Assembly: GCA_947625465.1 (NCBI GenBank)
Contig: CANQOK010000020.1
Span: forward strand, 1 to 38,785
DNA: 38,785 nucleotides
Direction: 5' to 3'
Source of the DNA: an uncultured Lachnospiraceae bacterium
GTDB lineage: Bacteria; Bacillota; Clostridia; Lachnospirales; Lachnospiraceae
Shown: piece by piece, positions 1 through 9,301 of the stretch
Numbering within the stretch: position 1 is the stretch's first letter
Layout: the number at the start of each line of letters is the position of its first letter
Position numbers and translations under genes: made by a program
Notes under the pieces: model-generated
What the model was told of the DNA's origin: nothing
The model's database searches: none
What the model saw: only the letters and a program-made list of their open reading frames with translations

Positions 1-180
1 AAAATCTTTTCGAATTTTCAGGGATGGTCTGTCAGTTGTTCAGTTTTCAATGTTCGCCTGCCGCAAGCGACAGCTTATATAATATATCATCACAGCTTTT
101 ATTTGTCAACCATTTTTTTGATTTTTTTTCTAATTGCCGTCAATTTTTTTTCTTCTTCCAAAAGCCTTATAAATACAAGG

Positions 181-231
181 AAAAACCGCTGTCTGCCGTC
201 CTGTAAAACAGAAAGGAAAACAGCGGTTTTT
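181..231 (-). terminator. Rho-independent terminator of the large surface protein gene
   Basis: A perfect 12-nt inverted repeat (AAAAACCGCTGT at 181-192, ACAGCGGTTTTT at 220-231) flanks a 27-nt loop, with A/T tracts on both sides. It lies just past the stop codon of the leftward gene that ends at 257 and could also stop rightward transcription. I see no supported gene in 1-256. Confidence 0.75.
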
Positions 232-256
232 ATCTCTTCTTAATACATATTTTTAA

Positions 257-3200
257 TTAAAAGCTCCGGTACGTCCGCTTTCTGCAGGTTATTCCCATTA
301 CGAAAGCACTGGCCCCCAACAGCAGCAGCCACAGAACAACATGACTATTGTCCGCAGTCTGCGGCGTATCCGGTCCGGTCGGCTTTGCTGAGCCGGTCTG
401 GTCTGTCGGTTTCGTCTGGTCTGTCGGCTTTGTCGATTCTTCCGGTTTCGTCTGGTCTGCCGGTTTTGTCGGATCTTCCGGATCTTCCGGATTTACTGGA
501 TTCGTTGATCCTGTCGCTGCAATCACAGTTTCTTCCCTGGTGATTTCCTGCGTCAGCGCTTCATCCTTAAAGTATTTGCCGCAGGCATCGCAATACCAGT
601 ACGCAATATTACCAGCTTCCGTTTCGGTAGCCGCCTTTGCCTCAACTTTTTCTGCTGTGTGTCCGACAGCGTCACTGGAAACAATTTCACTGACGGTATA
701 TATCTTCCCATTCCGCTCAACTGTTGCCGTGTAGACCGTTTCACCAGCTTCCGTACAGGTAGGCGCTTTCACATCGCCCGAAACTTCCGCCGCAACCGTT
801 TCTGTCTCTTCGCAGATTTCACAAATTGCTGTCAATATGCAGGAAGCATAATCCTTCGACCAGTTCCACGCAACAGATTCTTCCTTCCAGCTATGCCCGA
901 GGGCAGAAACTGTCTCCGATATCTCGTCCTTACAAACTTCACACACCATAACCTTTATGCCGCCAGTCGTACAGCCTGCGGAAATAGATTTCTGCTGATC
1001 AAATACATAATCATGCTCCGCATATCCGCTTTCCTCATCGGTCTCTACCTTCTGTTCCTGACATATTTCACACTCATATGTCGTGAACGCGTAATGGATA
1101 CAGGTAGCAGGTGTATTCCCGAGTTCTTTGAATTTATGATTTGTTCTAGGCAGCGTAATCACATCTGATTTGGATGAAATCTTCTGTTCTCCGCTGGATC
1201 CGGTTACGGTTACCATAGCGGTATAAACTGCCTGCCCCTCTTCCGTGCAGCTTGCCTCTTTTTCAATAGACTCGCTAATTTCCGCGGCAAGAGTTTCATG
1301 ATGCGTGGGATCATTTTTACAGGTCAGTACAACGGATGCTGAAATTGTGCCTTCTTCAGACCACTTCCACTCGGCAGTCTCGGTATCCCAGTCATGCCCT
1401 TTTGCAGGCACTTTCTTCGGCTGTTCAATGATATCACCGCATCCGGAACAATGTGTGCCGTCTGTCCTGCCTTCCTGATCACAGGTTGCCGGAATCTCCT
1501 CCATTGGTACAGGAGTATGTTCATCACTTAACATCTCTTTCCCGCATTCCGAGCAGCGAGAGCCCTTTTTATGTCCATCGAACTTATGGCCGGTAGCCAG
1601 AATCCTTTCCTCCGGAACTTCCCAATAACCGCAGACACTGCATTTCTTTCCTGCAGTATGACCGTCTTCCTCACAGGTAGGCGCTTTTGCTTCCGTGTCA
1701 ATAAGCCTATGACCTTCTTCTTCACAGACATTTTTATTGCACTCCGTGCAAATACCGTTTTCATCGGGACTATGCCCCTTTTTGGTGCCTGATTTAACTT
1801 CTTCTTTGGTCTCTTCGCACCACTTACACTTGAATATCTCGACTTCATCCGTTTCACAGGTGGCAGGCTTAGTTTCTTTCAATACAAACTGGTGAGCAAC
1901 CTTGCCCGCAGGGTCTATCTGTGTTTCAATTTCGGAACAGCGGTCGCATTGTGCCGTCATTTCCTGCCCCTGGCAGGTCTCCTCTCCGTCTTCGTATTTG
2001 GTAAAGACATGTCCCAGTGCCGGAAGTTCTTCCTGATTAGAAAGGACGGTATTACATACTGTACACTTGACAAAATCACGGTTGCCGTTCTCCTCACAAG
2101 TAGGCGCTTTCCCTTCCGTATAATATCCTGCCTTTGTCTTATCAATAGTGTGTCCCGTAGCGGGGATCACATGAGCTTCGGTAAGTGTCTGACCACATGT
2201 TTCACATTTGGTGCCAAGTGCGTAGCCGTCTGTTTCACAGGTAGGCTCCACATCAGTGTCATGTCCTTCTTCTGGAACTGAAACAACATCCTTATGGGTG
2301 CAGACAGAAGCGACAACTGTAGTGCCGTAACCTGCTTCTTCCTCAGCCTCTTTTACTGTTTCCGGAAGGAAGGTAACATTCAGCACAGCACCATCTTCAG
2401 GATTCTTAACGGTAAATTCATCATTGGCTACCTCAATCTCTTCTCCGTCTAAAGATACCGTATCTACTACATAACCAGTTTTAGGATTAACGGTAAATGT
2501 CTTTGTTTCACCCTCAGCAAACTTAACATTGCCGTCAGTACCAATCGCCTGAACAGTTTCGCCATCCTTGTCATATGTAACCGTACCGTTCATATCGGAA
2601 ACGACAACAACGGTCTTATCCGCAGAAGCAGCTTTCGCCGTCTGATCGGTCTTTTTCACCGCAACGATCTCAAATGGAGAGAACGCGTCGCACATAATTA
2701 CCATTCCATAAGGGGTAGGAACAATGGTAATCTCATTTACGCCTATGATATGCGAACCCCATGGATGCGTCCGCTTTACTTCATCCCTTTCAATCTGTGT
2801 CTTAGCGGCTGCAAGCTCTTTCTGATATTCTTCACAAGGTTCATTTTCCGCGCAGCGGGTAAAATGATATGCCTTTAACTCAACCTCACCGCTGCCTAAA
2901 TCCTCGTAGGTAATACCGGCAGGATAGCCTACCTGCACACGCAGGGACTGTCCCTGATTGGGTTTCAGTTTTACCATAGGGCAAAGACGGTTAAAGTTAA
3001 TCTCAAATACAGAAGAGGACATAATCTCTCCGCCAAGTTCCTCATGCTCTTCTAAGAAACCGTCAATCTTTTCATATTCCTCACGGCTGCCTGCGCCCTT
3101 GCTCTTATTTTCAACGACAAGCATCAGACGGCCGTTCAGTCCGCTTTTATTCATTTCCGCATCCAGAGCCGCCAGTGTATCCTCATCTGTACCGCCGGCC

Positions 3201-5509
3201 TCTGCCATCGCGTGCAGGTCAAGATTTTCGGGCGCGTCCAGAAGTGTGGGCTGTCCCCAGAGGTTCCAGTCTATTCCCTGACTTCTGTAGCAGGCCGGGC
3301 ATAATCCGGGAACCATCGCTATGACTGAGAAATTGTTGGCGTATTTTCTGGAACGAGAGCCCACAACGCCCTCAATCGAAAAATTGTATTCCGTAATGTC
3401 GTCGATCCACTGGTCAGAAGCCCGGAAATTAAACTCTACACCGACGATCGGACATCCATCCTCAACAGAGCATTCTTTACCGTGTTGGGCATGATAATCT
3501 TGATTCGGACATTCTACGCCATGACCGCCGTCAGCCACAGGATCGGACTTATAGATCCATTTCAGATCCGCGGCGCTGCCTGCTTCCATATCAACGATTC
3601 CATCGCGGTTTTTATCAAAAGGCAGTTCGCCGGAAACCTGCGTCTGTACAACAGCCCCGCCGTTGTGCAGATCCTGCTGATTTGTCGTATAACGGACCTG
3701 AACCGTCTGCTTTTTCGCTTCCTCGTAATTGTCAAAGAAGTTGACGTCTGCGGCAGCAATCCCGCTGCGGGCATTTTCATCATCAGGCAGAATGTGATAC
3801 AGATCGTCGTCAAAAGTAACCTTAAATCTGTACTCATATCCCGCTGTGGCATTGCCGTTAGGCGCAGGAGTCTGCGTCAATACATACGGCGGCGCCTCAT
3901 ATTTGGAGTTTACATTATAAAGCATGCCGGACTGGGCGATGATCTCGCTTTCTTCTCCATGGAAATAGCCTGCCTCATAATTTCTTGAAAGATAACTGGT
4001 CAGCGGATCTTCGCTCCAATCATCAAAATGATCGGGTTTGCGCGTCGTTACCGCGATCTCGACATATTCGCAGGTCGCGCTGGAAAACCGCAGTCCATCC
4101 TCATAATCGCCAAAATACGGATTCTTGCTGCTGAGCAGAAGCGTAGCGTTTACATAGTACCACTCGTCCATGACATTAGAGGTACCGTCCGGATGGTAAT
4201 CATACATTTTCAGCATGAAGAAGAGACCGTTTTCTGCCGCCTCCTGTGCATTCATTCCCTTATAGGTAGCGGTATAAACGCCTGCCGGAACACCGTCCTC
4301 CTGCGAACTGCCTGTCGAATACTGCACTTTCAGTCCGTCATCGCCGCCGTAAACAACAGCTCCTGAATAGGCTGCTGTTTCAATGGTCGGATACTGGAAT
4401 TCAAAATTACCTGTCGAAACATATCCTGACGGACGCCAGTATTCGCCGACGAGTGACTGACCTACCATCAGATATGTATTCGTTTCTTTTCCGTCAAGCC
4501 CATTATCAAACGTAAGGTCACGGGTACCGTCCCAGTTCGCGGTAAGCGGATCGTCCCAGGTGGCGTCTACGACATACCAGTGATCCTCATTATTTTCAGG
4601 GATATTAACCGCGTTCCACATATGATCCTCAGGTGTTCCCTTCGTCTGAACCCCGTGGATCAATACACACTCCACGCCCAGTTTCTTCAGGCAGACCTGA
4701 AGCGTACGGGCATAAGCCTCGCATACTCCCTCATGTGTTACAACGCCGTAAATCGTACGGATATACTTGGCATTCGCATTCGCTACGCCATTAACTGTTC
4801 TGCACTCCGTTTCATACCGGTAGTGAATCTTCTTAATGATCTGATCGTGAACCGATGTAATCAGCGTCGCCGTCTTATCCTGTTCGGAGAATCCCGTTTC
4901 GGCCTGCTTCTCAGCTTCCTCTAAAGCGCGGCGCGCTTCGGCCGTAATCTGCTCGATCGCTTCGTCTGTCTCGGCTATTTTGGTTTTAAGGTCTTCAATC
5001 TCCTGGCCTGCCAGCAAGTAGGTTTCCCCTCTGCCGGGGCCGATCAGGACATGATAATCATTCCCCTCTTTGGTTACCTGAAACGTAAGATATCCCGAAT
5101 CCAGATACCAGAGTTCGGAATGGTCCAGATCCAGCGCGTCCTTGGCAGCGGCAAAATCATTAAAGATGTCCTTATTGCCACTTATGTAAGCCTCGACGTC
5201 TTCCTGGTCGATAACTTTCTTTCCTTCCTTGGTCTGAAGATCCATCAGGTCGATGATCTTAGTACCGGAATAATACTCCTCCTTCTGTACACCGGTGAAC
5301 TCTCCCAAAAGCTTATCATAAATCGCTTTGGCCCGTTCATTCAGCTGGTTATAGAAGTATTCGGATTTAATCTCCTCCGTCTGCCCGGAACTTTCCTCCG
5401 GAAAAGCAGCAACTGCGGGCAGCAGAGAAAACGCCATCACGAATGTGAGCAGCAGAACGATAACGTTCTGCACCGCGTGTTTGATTTTTCTGCGTCTTGT
5501 AGTTGTCAT
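257..5509 (-). CDS. Giant sortase-anchored surface protein with transglutaminase-like domain and Cys-repeat stalk
   Basis: 1750 residues. The N-terminus (about 1-36) is a signal peptide. A transglutaminase/protease-like core is visible around residues 215-320 with the expected triad Cys263 (in HEGVCEAYARTL), His296 (EDHMWNAV) and Asp315 (WYVVDATWDD). Residues of roughly 1120-1660 form a stalk of CxxC modules, each with a conserved Gly-His turn, resembling zinc-ribbon-like repeats. The C-terminus has a Pro/Thr/Lys-rich spacer, a variant sortase signal (TPQTADNS), a hydrophobic segment and a basic tail, so it should be covalently wall-anchored. AGGAGGTT precedes the ATG by 4 nt. The substrate is unknown; the triad suggests cross-linking or proteolysis outside the cell. 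Confidence 0.85.
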   Translation of the reverse strand: MTTTRRRKIKHAVQNVIVLLLTFVMAFSLLPAVAAFPEESSGQTEEIKSEYFYNQLNERAKAIYDKLLGEFTGVQKEEYYSGTKIIDLMDLQTKEGKKVIDQEDVEAYISGNKDIFNDFAAAKDALDLDHSELWYLDSGYLTFQVTKEGNDYHVLIGPGRGETYLLAGQEIEDLKTKIAETDEAIEQITAEARRALEEAEKQAETGFSEQDKTATLITSVHDQIIKKIHYRYETECRTVNGVANANAKYIRTIYGVVTHEGVCEAYARTLQVCLKKLGVECVLIHGVQTKGTPEDHMWNAVNIPENNEDHWYVVDATWDDPLTANWDGTRDLTFDNGLDGKETNTYLMVGQSLVGEYWRPSGYVSTGNFEFQYPTIETAAYSGAVVYGGDDGLKVQYSTGSSQEDGVPAGVYTATYKGMNAQEAAENGLFFMLKMYDYHPDGTSNVMDEWYYVNATLLLSSKNPYFGDYEDGLRFSSATCEYVEIAVTTRKPDHFDDWSEDPLTSYLSRNYEAGYFHGEESEIIAQSGMLYNVNSKYEAPPYVLTQTPAPNGNATAGYEYRFKVTFDDDLYHILPDDENARSGIAAADVNFFDNYEEAKKQTVQVRYTTNQQDLHNGGAVVQTQVSGELPFDKNRDGIVDMEAGSAADLKWIYKSDPVADGGHGVECPNQDYHAQHGKECSVEDGCPIVGVEFNFRASDQWIDDITEYNFSIEGVVGSRSRKYANNFSVIAMVPGLCPACYRSQGIDWNLWGQPTLLDAPENLDLHAMAEAGGTDEDTLAALDAEMNKSGLNGRLMLVVENKSKGAGSREEYEKIDGFLEEHEELGGEIMSSSVFEINFNRLCPMVKLKPNQGQSLRVQVGYPAGITYEDLGSGEVELKAYHFTRCAENEPCEEYQKELAAAKTQIERDEVKRTHPWGSHIIGVNEITIVPTPYGMVIMCDAFSPFEIVAVKKTDQTAKAASADKTVVVVSDMNGTVTYDKDGETVQAIGTDGNVKFAEGETKTFTVNPKTGYVVDTVSLDGEEIEVANDEFTVKNPEDGAVLNVTFLPETVKEAEEEAGYGTTVVASVCTHKDVVSVPEEGHDTDVEPTCETDGYALGTKCETCGQTLTEAHVIPATGHTIDKTKAGYYTEGKAPTCEENGNRDFVKCTVCNTVLSNQEELPALGHVFTKYEDGEETCQGQEMTAQCDRCSEIETQIDPAGKVAHQFVLKETKPATCETDEVEIFKCKWCEETKEEVKSGTKKGHSPDENGICTECNKNVCEEEGHRLIDTEAKAPTCEEDGHTAGKKCSVCGYWEVPEERILATGHKFDGHKKGSRCSECGKEMLSDEHTPVPMEEIPATCDQEGRTDGTHCSGCGDIIEQPKKVPAKGHDWDTETAEWKWSEEGTISASVVLTCKNDPTHHETLAAEISESIEKEASCTEEGQAVYTAMVTVTGSSGEQKISSKSDVITLPRTNHKFKELGNTPATCIHYAFTTYECEICQEQKVETDEESGYAEHDYVFDQQKSISAGCTTGGIKVMVCEVCKDEISETVSALGHSWKEESVAWNWSKDYASCILTAICEICEETETVAAEVSGDVKAPTCTEAGETVYTATVERNGKIYTVSEIVSSDAVGHTAEKVEAKAATETEAGNIAYWYCDACGKYFKDEALTQEITREETVIAATGSTNPVNPEDPEDPTKPADQTKPEESTKPTDQTKPTDQTGSAKPTGPDTPQTADNSHVVLWLLLLGASAFVMGITCRKRTYRSF

Positions 5510-5566
5510 TCTTAACCTCCTGATTAAATATTAGTTGTTCCCCCAAGAACATTTTATATGTAAATT

Positions 5567-5595
5567 ATTCTACCTTCTGTTCTGACTTTTGTCAA
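5567..5595 (-). promoter_or_regulatory. Sigma-A promoter of the 257-5509 gene
   Basis: On the minus strand, TTGACA (5590-5595) and TAGAAT (5567-5572) are separated by 17 bp, about 58 bp upstream of the start codon. Confidence 0.7.
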
Positions 5596-5649
5596 TTTTC
5601 TGTTCCTTAAAATTTGAAAATTTTTCATATAGATTTCATTAAATTTCTG

Positions 5650-6468
5650 TTAAAATCTGCCTCTGGCACCACCGTGGCTCCTGCCGGAGGAACTGGTGTG
5701 CGTACTTCCGCCGCTGCGCGAACCGGAACCGCGAGAGCCGGAGGACGAATTTTCCTTCGGTCTTTCCCGGCGATTGACCGTACGGTACAAAAACAGTTCT
5801 CCGCTGCCGGTCACATGCAGACTGCCCGGCGTCACATAATTTGCCGCCGCGCGCTGCGGCCGCACGGTTTTCAGCTGCCGCTTCATATAAGAAACCGTAA
5901 CCAGACCTAAAACCAATCCGATCACCAGCGCTCCGCCAAAATACTTAAAAAACGGAAATCTGTGCGCGGCGTCATACCGTTCTATCTCCTTCTCAACCAG
6001 TCGGGCATATTCTATAAAACTGCTCTGATACCTGCCCGCGCTTAAATCCGGGCTGAACGAGTCCCCGATCGTTTCCAGCTTCCGGTCAGAGAAAACATCG
6101 ATCGCTTTCCCGTAAGTGGTCATCGCCCACTCCCGCTCCGACATACTGATCAAAAGCAGGATCCCGTCGTCATCTTCTCCCATGCCGTATCCGTTATCGT
6201 CATAGAAATCATCCGCGTATGCCTGTACATCTTTTCCGCCCAGAGACGGCACCGTCACAACGGCCACGTCCATTTTCTGCTTCTCGCTGACCTGATCCAG
6301 ATATTCCAATACCTGTTCCGCCTCAAACCCGTTCAAAAGTCCGGCATTATCCACCAGTCTGGGGAGCTGCCGCTCTTCCGGACCGGTTTCCGCCATCAGC
6401 TGCATCGGGGCAATCAAACAGAGCAGCAAGACCGCTATCATAACCGATAAAATCCTATTTTTCCGCAT
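5650..6468 (-). CDS. TPM-domain membrane protein (YgcG/YdjH-like)
   Basis: 272 residues. A signal peptide (about 1-26) is followed by a TPM domain (about 33-155) starting at the typical LPRLVDNAGLLN and containing the acidic GYGMGEDDDGILLLIS motif. One transmembrane helix lies near 175-195, and the C-terminal tail is low-complexity Gly/Ser/Arg with SSGRSHGGARGRF. This architecture fits secreted-domain, membrane-tethered TPM proteins, which are linked in other organisms to envelope maintenance; no enzymatic activity is assigned here. It is the last gene of a three-gene operon, 12 nt after the zinc-ribbon gene, with AAAGGAGG before its ATG. Bacillus ydjH is the closest contextual analogue I can name. 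Confidence 0.85.
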   Translation of the reverse strand: MRKNRILSVMIAVLLLCLIAPMQLMAETGPEERQLPRLVDNAGLLNGFEAEQVLEYLDQVSEKQKMDVAVVTVPSLGGKDVQAYADDFYDDNGYGMGEDDDGILLLISMSEREWAMTTYGKAIDVFSDRKLETIGDSFSPDLSAGRYQSSFIEYARLVEKEIERYDAAHRFPFFKYFGGALVIGLVLGLVTVSYMKRQLKTVRPQRAAANYVTPGSLHVTGSGELFLYRTVNRRERPKENSSSGSRGSGSRSGGSTHTSSSGRSHGGARGRF

Positions 6469-6480
6469 CCTGCCCCTCCT

Positions 6481-7566
6481 TTATAATACCCAGCTGAGAA
6501 ACCCTATCACAAACGCGAGCAGTCCGTATCCTGCTGTCAAGCCGCCCAGCCATTTCCAATACGCGCTCTTATCTACGGGCAGATCGCCGACAAATTTACC
6601 GGTCTGCCCGTTCATGGCAAAGGTATATTGCTGTCCGTTCCATGAAGTCTGCATCAGCCACACTGGATACAGGGCATAGCGCGCCTTGCTGTTCGTCAGC
6701 CGGATATTGCAGTTCTCCGGCGTCACGGTCGCGTAGCCGGTTACGGTACTGTCAAACATCTGTCCGGTACTGACGCGGATCCGTTCATTGGCCCGCTTCT
6801 GATTGCTTTCAGCCGATACGTCATAGCGATCCGCCAGATACCCGGACAGATAAGCGGTCTGAAAATCGACCGTCGCTCCGGTATTGTAGGGTTCAATGGA
6901 TTCCATCAGCTCATCCGCGATCCTTGAAGAACCGTCCGCCGGTACTCCCGCAAAACTCAGGGTTCCGGAACGAAGGACCAGAAAATGACTTACTTCATTA
7001 TATATGTAATTCGAATCACTCCAGCTGCGAACCCGCGTTGCCCGATAACGCATATCCGCTTCCGCATCTGCGTCAAACAGCCAGAACGGTACATAAACGC
7101 CCTGAATCTCATCGATATGCGTTTCATTCTTAAATACTTTCGGCAGCAGACGTTTTCCTTTCAAATGGCGTTTAAACGCTTCTTTCGCAGCCTGTTTATC
7201 CAATTGAAACGGAATGATGCAGTCCGGGCGCAGTTCGTCCGCGAACTGTCCGCTCATAATGACCGGATTGTCGCAAAACGGACAGCGTGTCGCCCCGGTC
7301 ACCTCTTCCGCGATGATCTCTCCTCCGCAGGACTCGCAGATATACACCCGCATACCCTCGGTTTCCCCTTCCTGCCAGCCGTTCTGCGCATCCGTATTCC
7401 ATGTCATATCGTCCGGCTGTTCATTTTGAAGGACTTCATCATAGGCTTTCAGCGTCTCCGTTTCAAACTCAGTGTCGCAAAACGGACACTTCATTTTCTG
7501 AATCGTACTGTCAAATTCAATGTTTCCCCCGCAGCAGGGGCATTTATACTGAAGCTGCTCTGCCAT
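6481..7566 (-). CDS. Zinc-ribbon membrane protein (YdjG-like)
   Basis: 361 residues. Two N-terminal zinc ribbons are visible: CPCC...CPFC (about residues 9-30) and CESC...CPFC (about 77-98). A beta-rich central region of about 200 residues follows, with one C-terminal hydrophobic helix (about 338-360). The annotation usual for this family is TFIIB-type zinc ribbon-containing protein; the N-terminal Cys pairs support metal binding, but DNA binding is not implied. It sits between an SPFH gene 14 nt upstream and a TPM gene 12 nt downstream, an arrangement like Bacillus ydjG-ydjH-ydjI. Inference: the three proteins act together at the membrane. Confidence 0.8.
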   Translation of the reverse strand: MAEQLQYKCPCCGGNIEFDSTIQKMKCPFCDTEFETETLKAYDEVLQNEQPDDMTWNTDAQNGWQEGETEGMRVYICESCGGEIIAEEVTGATRCPFCDNPVIMSGQFADELRPDCIIPFQLDKQAAKEAFKRHLKGKRLLPKVFKNETHIDEIQGVYVPFWLFDADAEADMRYRATRVRSWSDSNYIYNEVSHFLVLRSGTLSFAGVPADGSSRIADELMESIEPYNTGATVDFQTAYLSGYLADRYDVSAESNQKRANERIRVSTGQMFDSTVTGYATVTPENCNIRLTNSKARYALYPVWLMQTSWNGQQYTFAMNGQTGKFVGDLPVDKSAYWKWLGGLTAGYGLLAFVIGFLSWVL

Positions 7567-7580
7567 ATCTGCCTGCCTTT

Positions 7581-8828
7581 CTATCCGTTATCCGGTCTGG
7601 GTTTCCCGCACTCTGAACAGAACTTTCCTTTATTTACAGTACCGCAGCTGCACGTCCATTCCTTCGCCGGCTTCGGTTTCCCGCATTCCGAGCAGAATTT
7701 GCCGGTGTTTTCGGTACCGCACTCGCATACCCAGACAGTTCCTGCCGGGGCTGTCTGATTCTGTGTCTGATTCTGTGTCTGGTTCTGTGCCTGATTCTGC
7801 ACCTGCTCCGCCTTTTTCTGCTCACTCATCTGGAATAAACCCTGAATATTATTGGCGCCGCCTGCCTGGTTCGCCATACCCATGCCTAAAAATCCGGTAA
7901 ACGCGCCGTTTTCATTGGCTGCTGCCGCTTTCATAGCCGCCGCCTGCGCCTCTGTCAGCGTTGCCGCCGCCATACCCGGATCCCGCATGATCGCCGTGCG
8001 CTGTGCCTGTTTGATCATCTCTGCGTCTTCCTCCGGCAGCGTAACCGGATTCATGGCGATGGAAACGACCTGCAGACCGCGGATCTCATTCCACTTCTGA
8101 TTCAGATTTTCATTCATCGCCTGACACAGTTCTTCCACATGGGCCGGAATCTGATTCGGGCGCACGCCTAAAGCGGAGATCCGCGCGAACGCCGGCTGCA
8201 GGGCGCTGATAAATTCCGTCTTTAACTGTTTTTCGATCTGCTCCCTTGTAAACGCTTCCTCTACGTTGCCGCATACATTGGTATAAAACAGAAGCGGATT
8301 CGCGATCTTATAGGAATAATAACCGTTGCAGCGTACCGACACGTCAATATCCAGACCGATGTTCTGATCCAATACCCGAAACGGGATCGGATTTGCCGTT
8401 CCGAACGGATTCTCCATCAATTCCTTGGTGTTGATATAATAAACCCGCTGATCCTTCCCCGTATCGCCGCCATAGGTAAACCGTTTCCCGATCGTCTTAA
8501 AGGTATCCAGAATGCTCTGTCCCAGGCTTCCCGCAAAAATACTGGGCTCCGTAGAGGCATCATACCGGAATTCTCCCGGTTCCGCGGATACTTCCACGAT
8601 CTTGCCCTGCTCTACGATCAGCATGCACTGTCCGTCCGCTACCGCAATTCCCGAACCGTTGGAAATAATATTGTCATTTCCCTTTGTATTGCTGCTTCGC
8701 GAAGAGACCCGTTTCTCCCCTTTCACCACCAGCACATCCTTCCCCATAGCGTCGCAATAAAAAAACTCTTTCCACTGATCCGCCAGAGTTCCGCCCAGCG
8801 CTCCGATGCCCGCTTTGATCAATCCCAT
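7581..8828 (-). CDS. SPFH-domain / virion core-like protein with C-terminal zinc ribbons (YdjI-like)
   Basis: 415 residues from the ATG at 8828, chosen because AAAGGAG lies 7 nt upstream; a longer in-frame extension to 8891 has no such site and would overlap the promoter. Residues of about 30-290 show the SPFH (prohibitin-like) layout of the YdjI family, followed by an Ala-rich helical region (PGMAAATLTEAQAAAMKAAA), Gln/Asn/Thr repeats, and two C-terminal CxC...CxxC zinc ribbons ending GKFCSECGKPRPDNG. SPFH proteins scaffold membrane microdomains. It is the first gene of the operon with the zinc-ribbon and TPM genes. The PspA-like partner (ydjF) of Bacillus is not visible here. Confidence 0.85.
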   Translation of the reverse strand: MGLIKAGIGALGGTLADQWKEFFYCDAMGKDVLVVKGEKRVSSRSSNTKGNDNIISNGSGIAVADGQCMLIVEQGKIVEVSAEPGEFRYDASTEPSIFAGSLGQSILDTFKTIGKRFTYGGDTGKDQRVYYINTKELMENPFGTANPIPFRVLDQNIGLDIDVSVRCNGYYSYKIANPLLFYTNVCGNVEEAFTREQIEKQLKTEFISALQPAFARISALGVRPNQIPAHVEELCQAMNENLNQKWNEIRGLQVVSIAMNPVTLPEEDAEMIKQAQRTAIMRDPGMAAATLTEAQAAAMKAAAANENGAFTGFLGMGMANQAGGANNIQGLFQMSEQKKAEQVQNQAQNQTQNQTQNQTAPAGTVWVCECGTENTGKFCSECGKPKPAKEWTCSCGTVNKGKFCSECGKPRPDNG

Positions 8829-8862
8829 AACAAAACTCCTTTCAAACTTCAGATTTTTTTCC

Positions 8863-8891
8863 ATTATAACTGATTTTGCGTATGATAGCAA
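8863..8891 (-). promoter_or_regulatory. Promoter of the SPFH operon
   Basis: Minus-strand TTGCTA (8886-8891), 17-bp spacer, TATAAT (8863-8868), upstream of the start at 8828. It is divergent from and adjacent to the plus-strand promoter at 8902-8930. Confidence 0.65.
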
Positions 8892-8901
8892 ATCTTCTTT
8901 C

Positions 8902-8930
8902 TTGAAATTCTATGCGTAATGCTTTATAAT
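8902..8930 (+). promoter_or_regulatory. Promoter of the small FakA-like gene
   Basis: TTGAAA (8902-8907), 17-bp spacer, TATAAT (8925-8930), 53 bp before the ATG at 8984. Confidence 0.7.
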
Positions 8931-8983
8931 TTATCTGAGTTGGAGCATAACAGAGTTCAGAAGTGTTCCGGGAAGGAGATCAG

Positions 8984-9235
8984 ATGTTAGAATACAGATA
9001 TGACACGCAATTGTTAATTGAGGGAGAAGATTTAGACGAAGATGTGATCAGCGATTACTTCACAGAGAATTTTAAGGGCGACTGCCTGTTGGCGGTCGGC
9101 GATGAAGAGCTGATCAAGATTCATTTTCATACCAATGAGCCCTGGAAGGTTTTGGAATATTGTGCTTCTCTGGGCGAGATTTACGATATCGTAGTAGAAG
9201 ATATGGACCGTCAGTCCCGCGGATTAAAGGGATAA
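8984..9235 (+). CDS. Small stand-alone protein resembling the FakA/DAK2 C-terminal domain
   Basis: 83 residues from the ATG at 8984, preceded by GGAAGGAG; a GTG at 8963 has no such support. Segments such as YDTQLLIEGEDLDED, LLAVGDEELIKIHFHTNEP and WKVLEYCASLGEIYDI match the pattern of the domain following DAK2 in fatty-acid kinase FakA, where the HxHTxxP segment is typical. Here it occurs alone, with no DAK2 kinase domain next to it. It could be a regulatory or partner subunit, or an independently used fold. It is monocistronic, with its own promoter and a terminator 8 nt past the stop. Confidence 0.7.
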   Translation: MLEYRYDTQLLIEGEDLDEDVISDYFTENFKGDCLLAVGDEELIKIHFHTNEPWKVLEYCASLGEIYDIVVEDMDRQSRGLKG

Positions 9236-9242
9236 CCCACGC

Positions 9243-9290
9243 AAAAAAGTGTCCGTTCTGTCCTGTAAAGATCGAACGGGCACCTTTTTA
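9243..9290. terminator. Bidirectional terminator between convergent genes
   Basis: An inverted repeat flanked by an A-tract on the left and a T-tract on the right: GTGTCCGTTC pairs with GAACGGGCAC (one mismatch). It lies between the rightward FakA-like gene and the leftward gene ending at 9302. Confidence 0.75.
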
Positions 9291-9301
9291 TTTTCCCTGT
9301 T

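Noticed and set aside
24-206. 60-codon frame at the window start
   Set aside because: Phe-rich translation of an AT-rich intergenic stretch, without ribosome site, overlapping the terminator.
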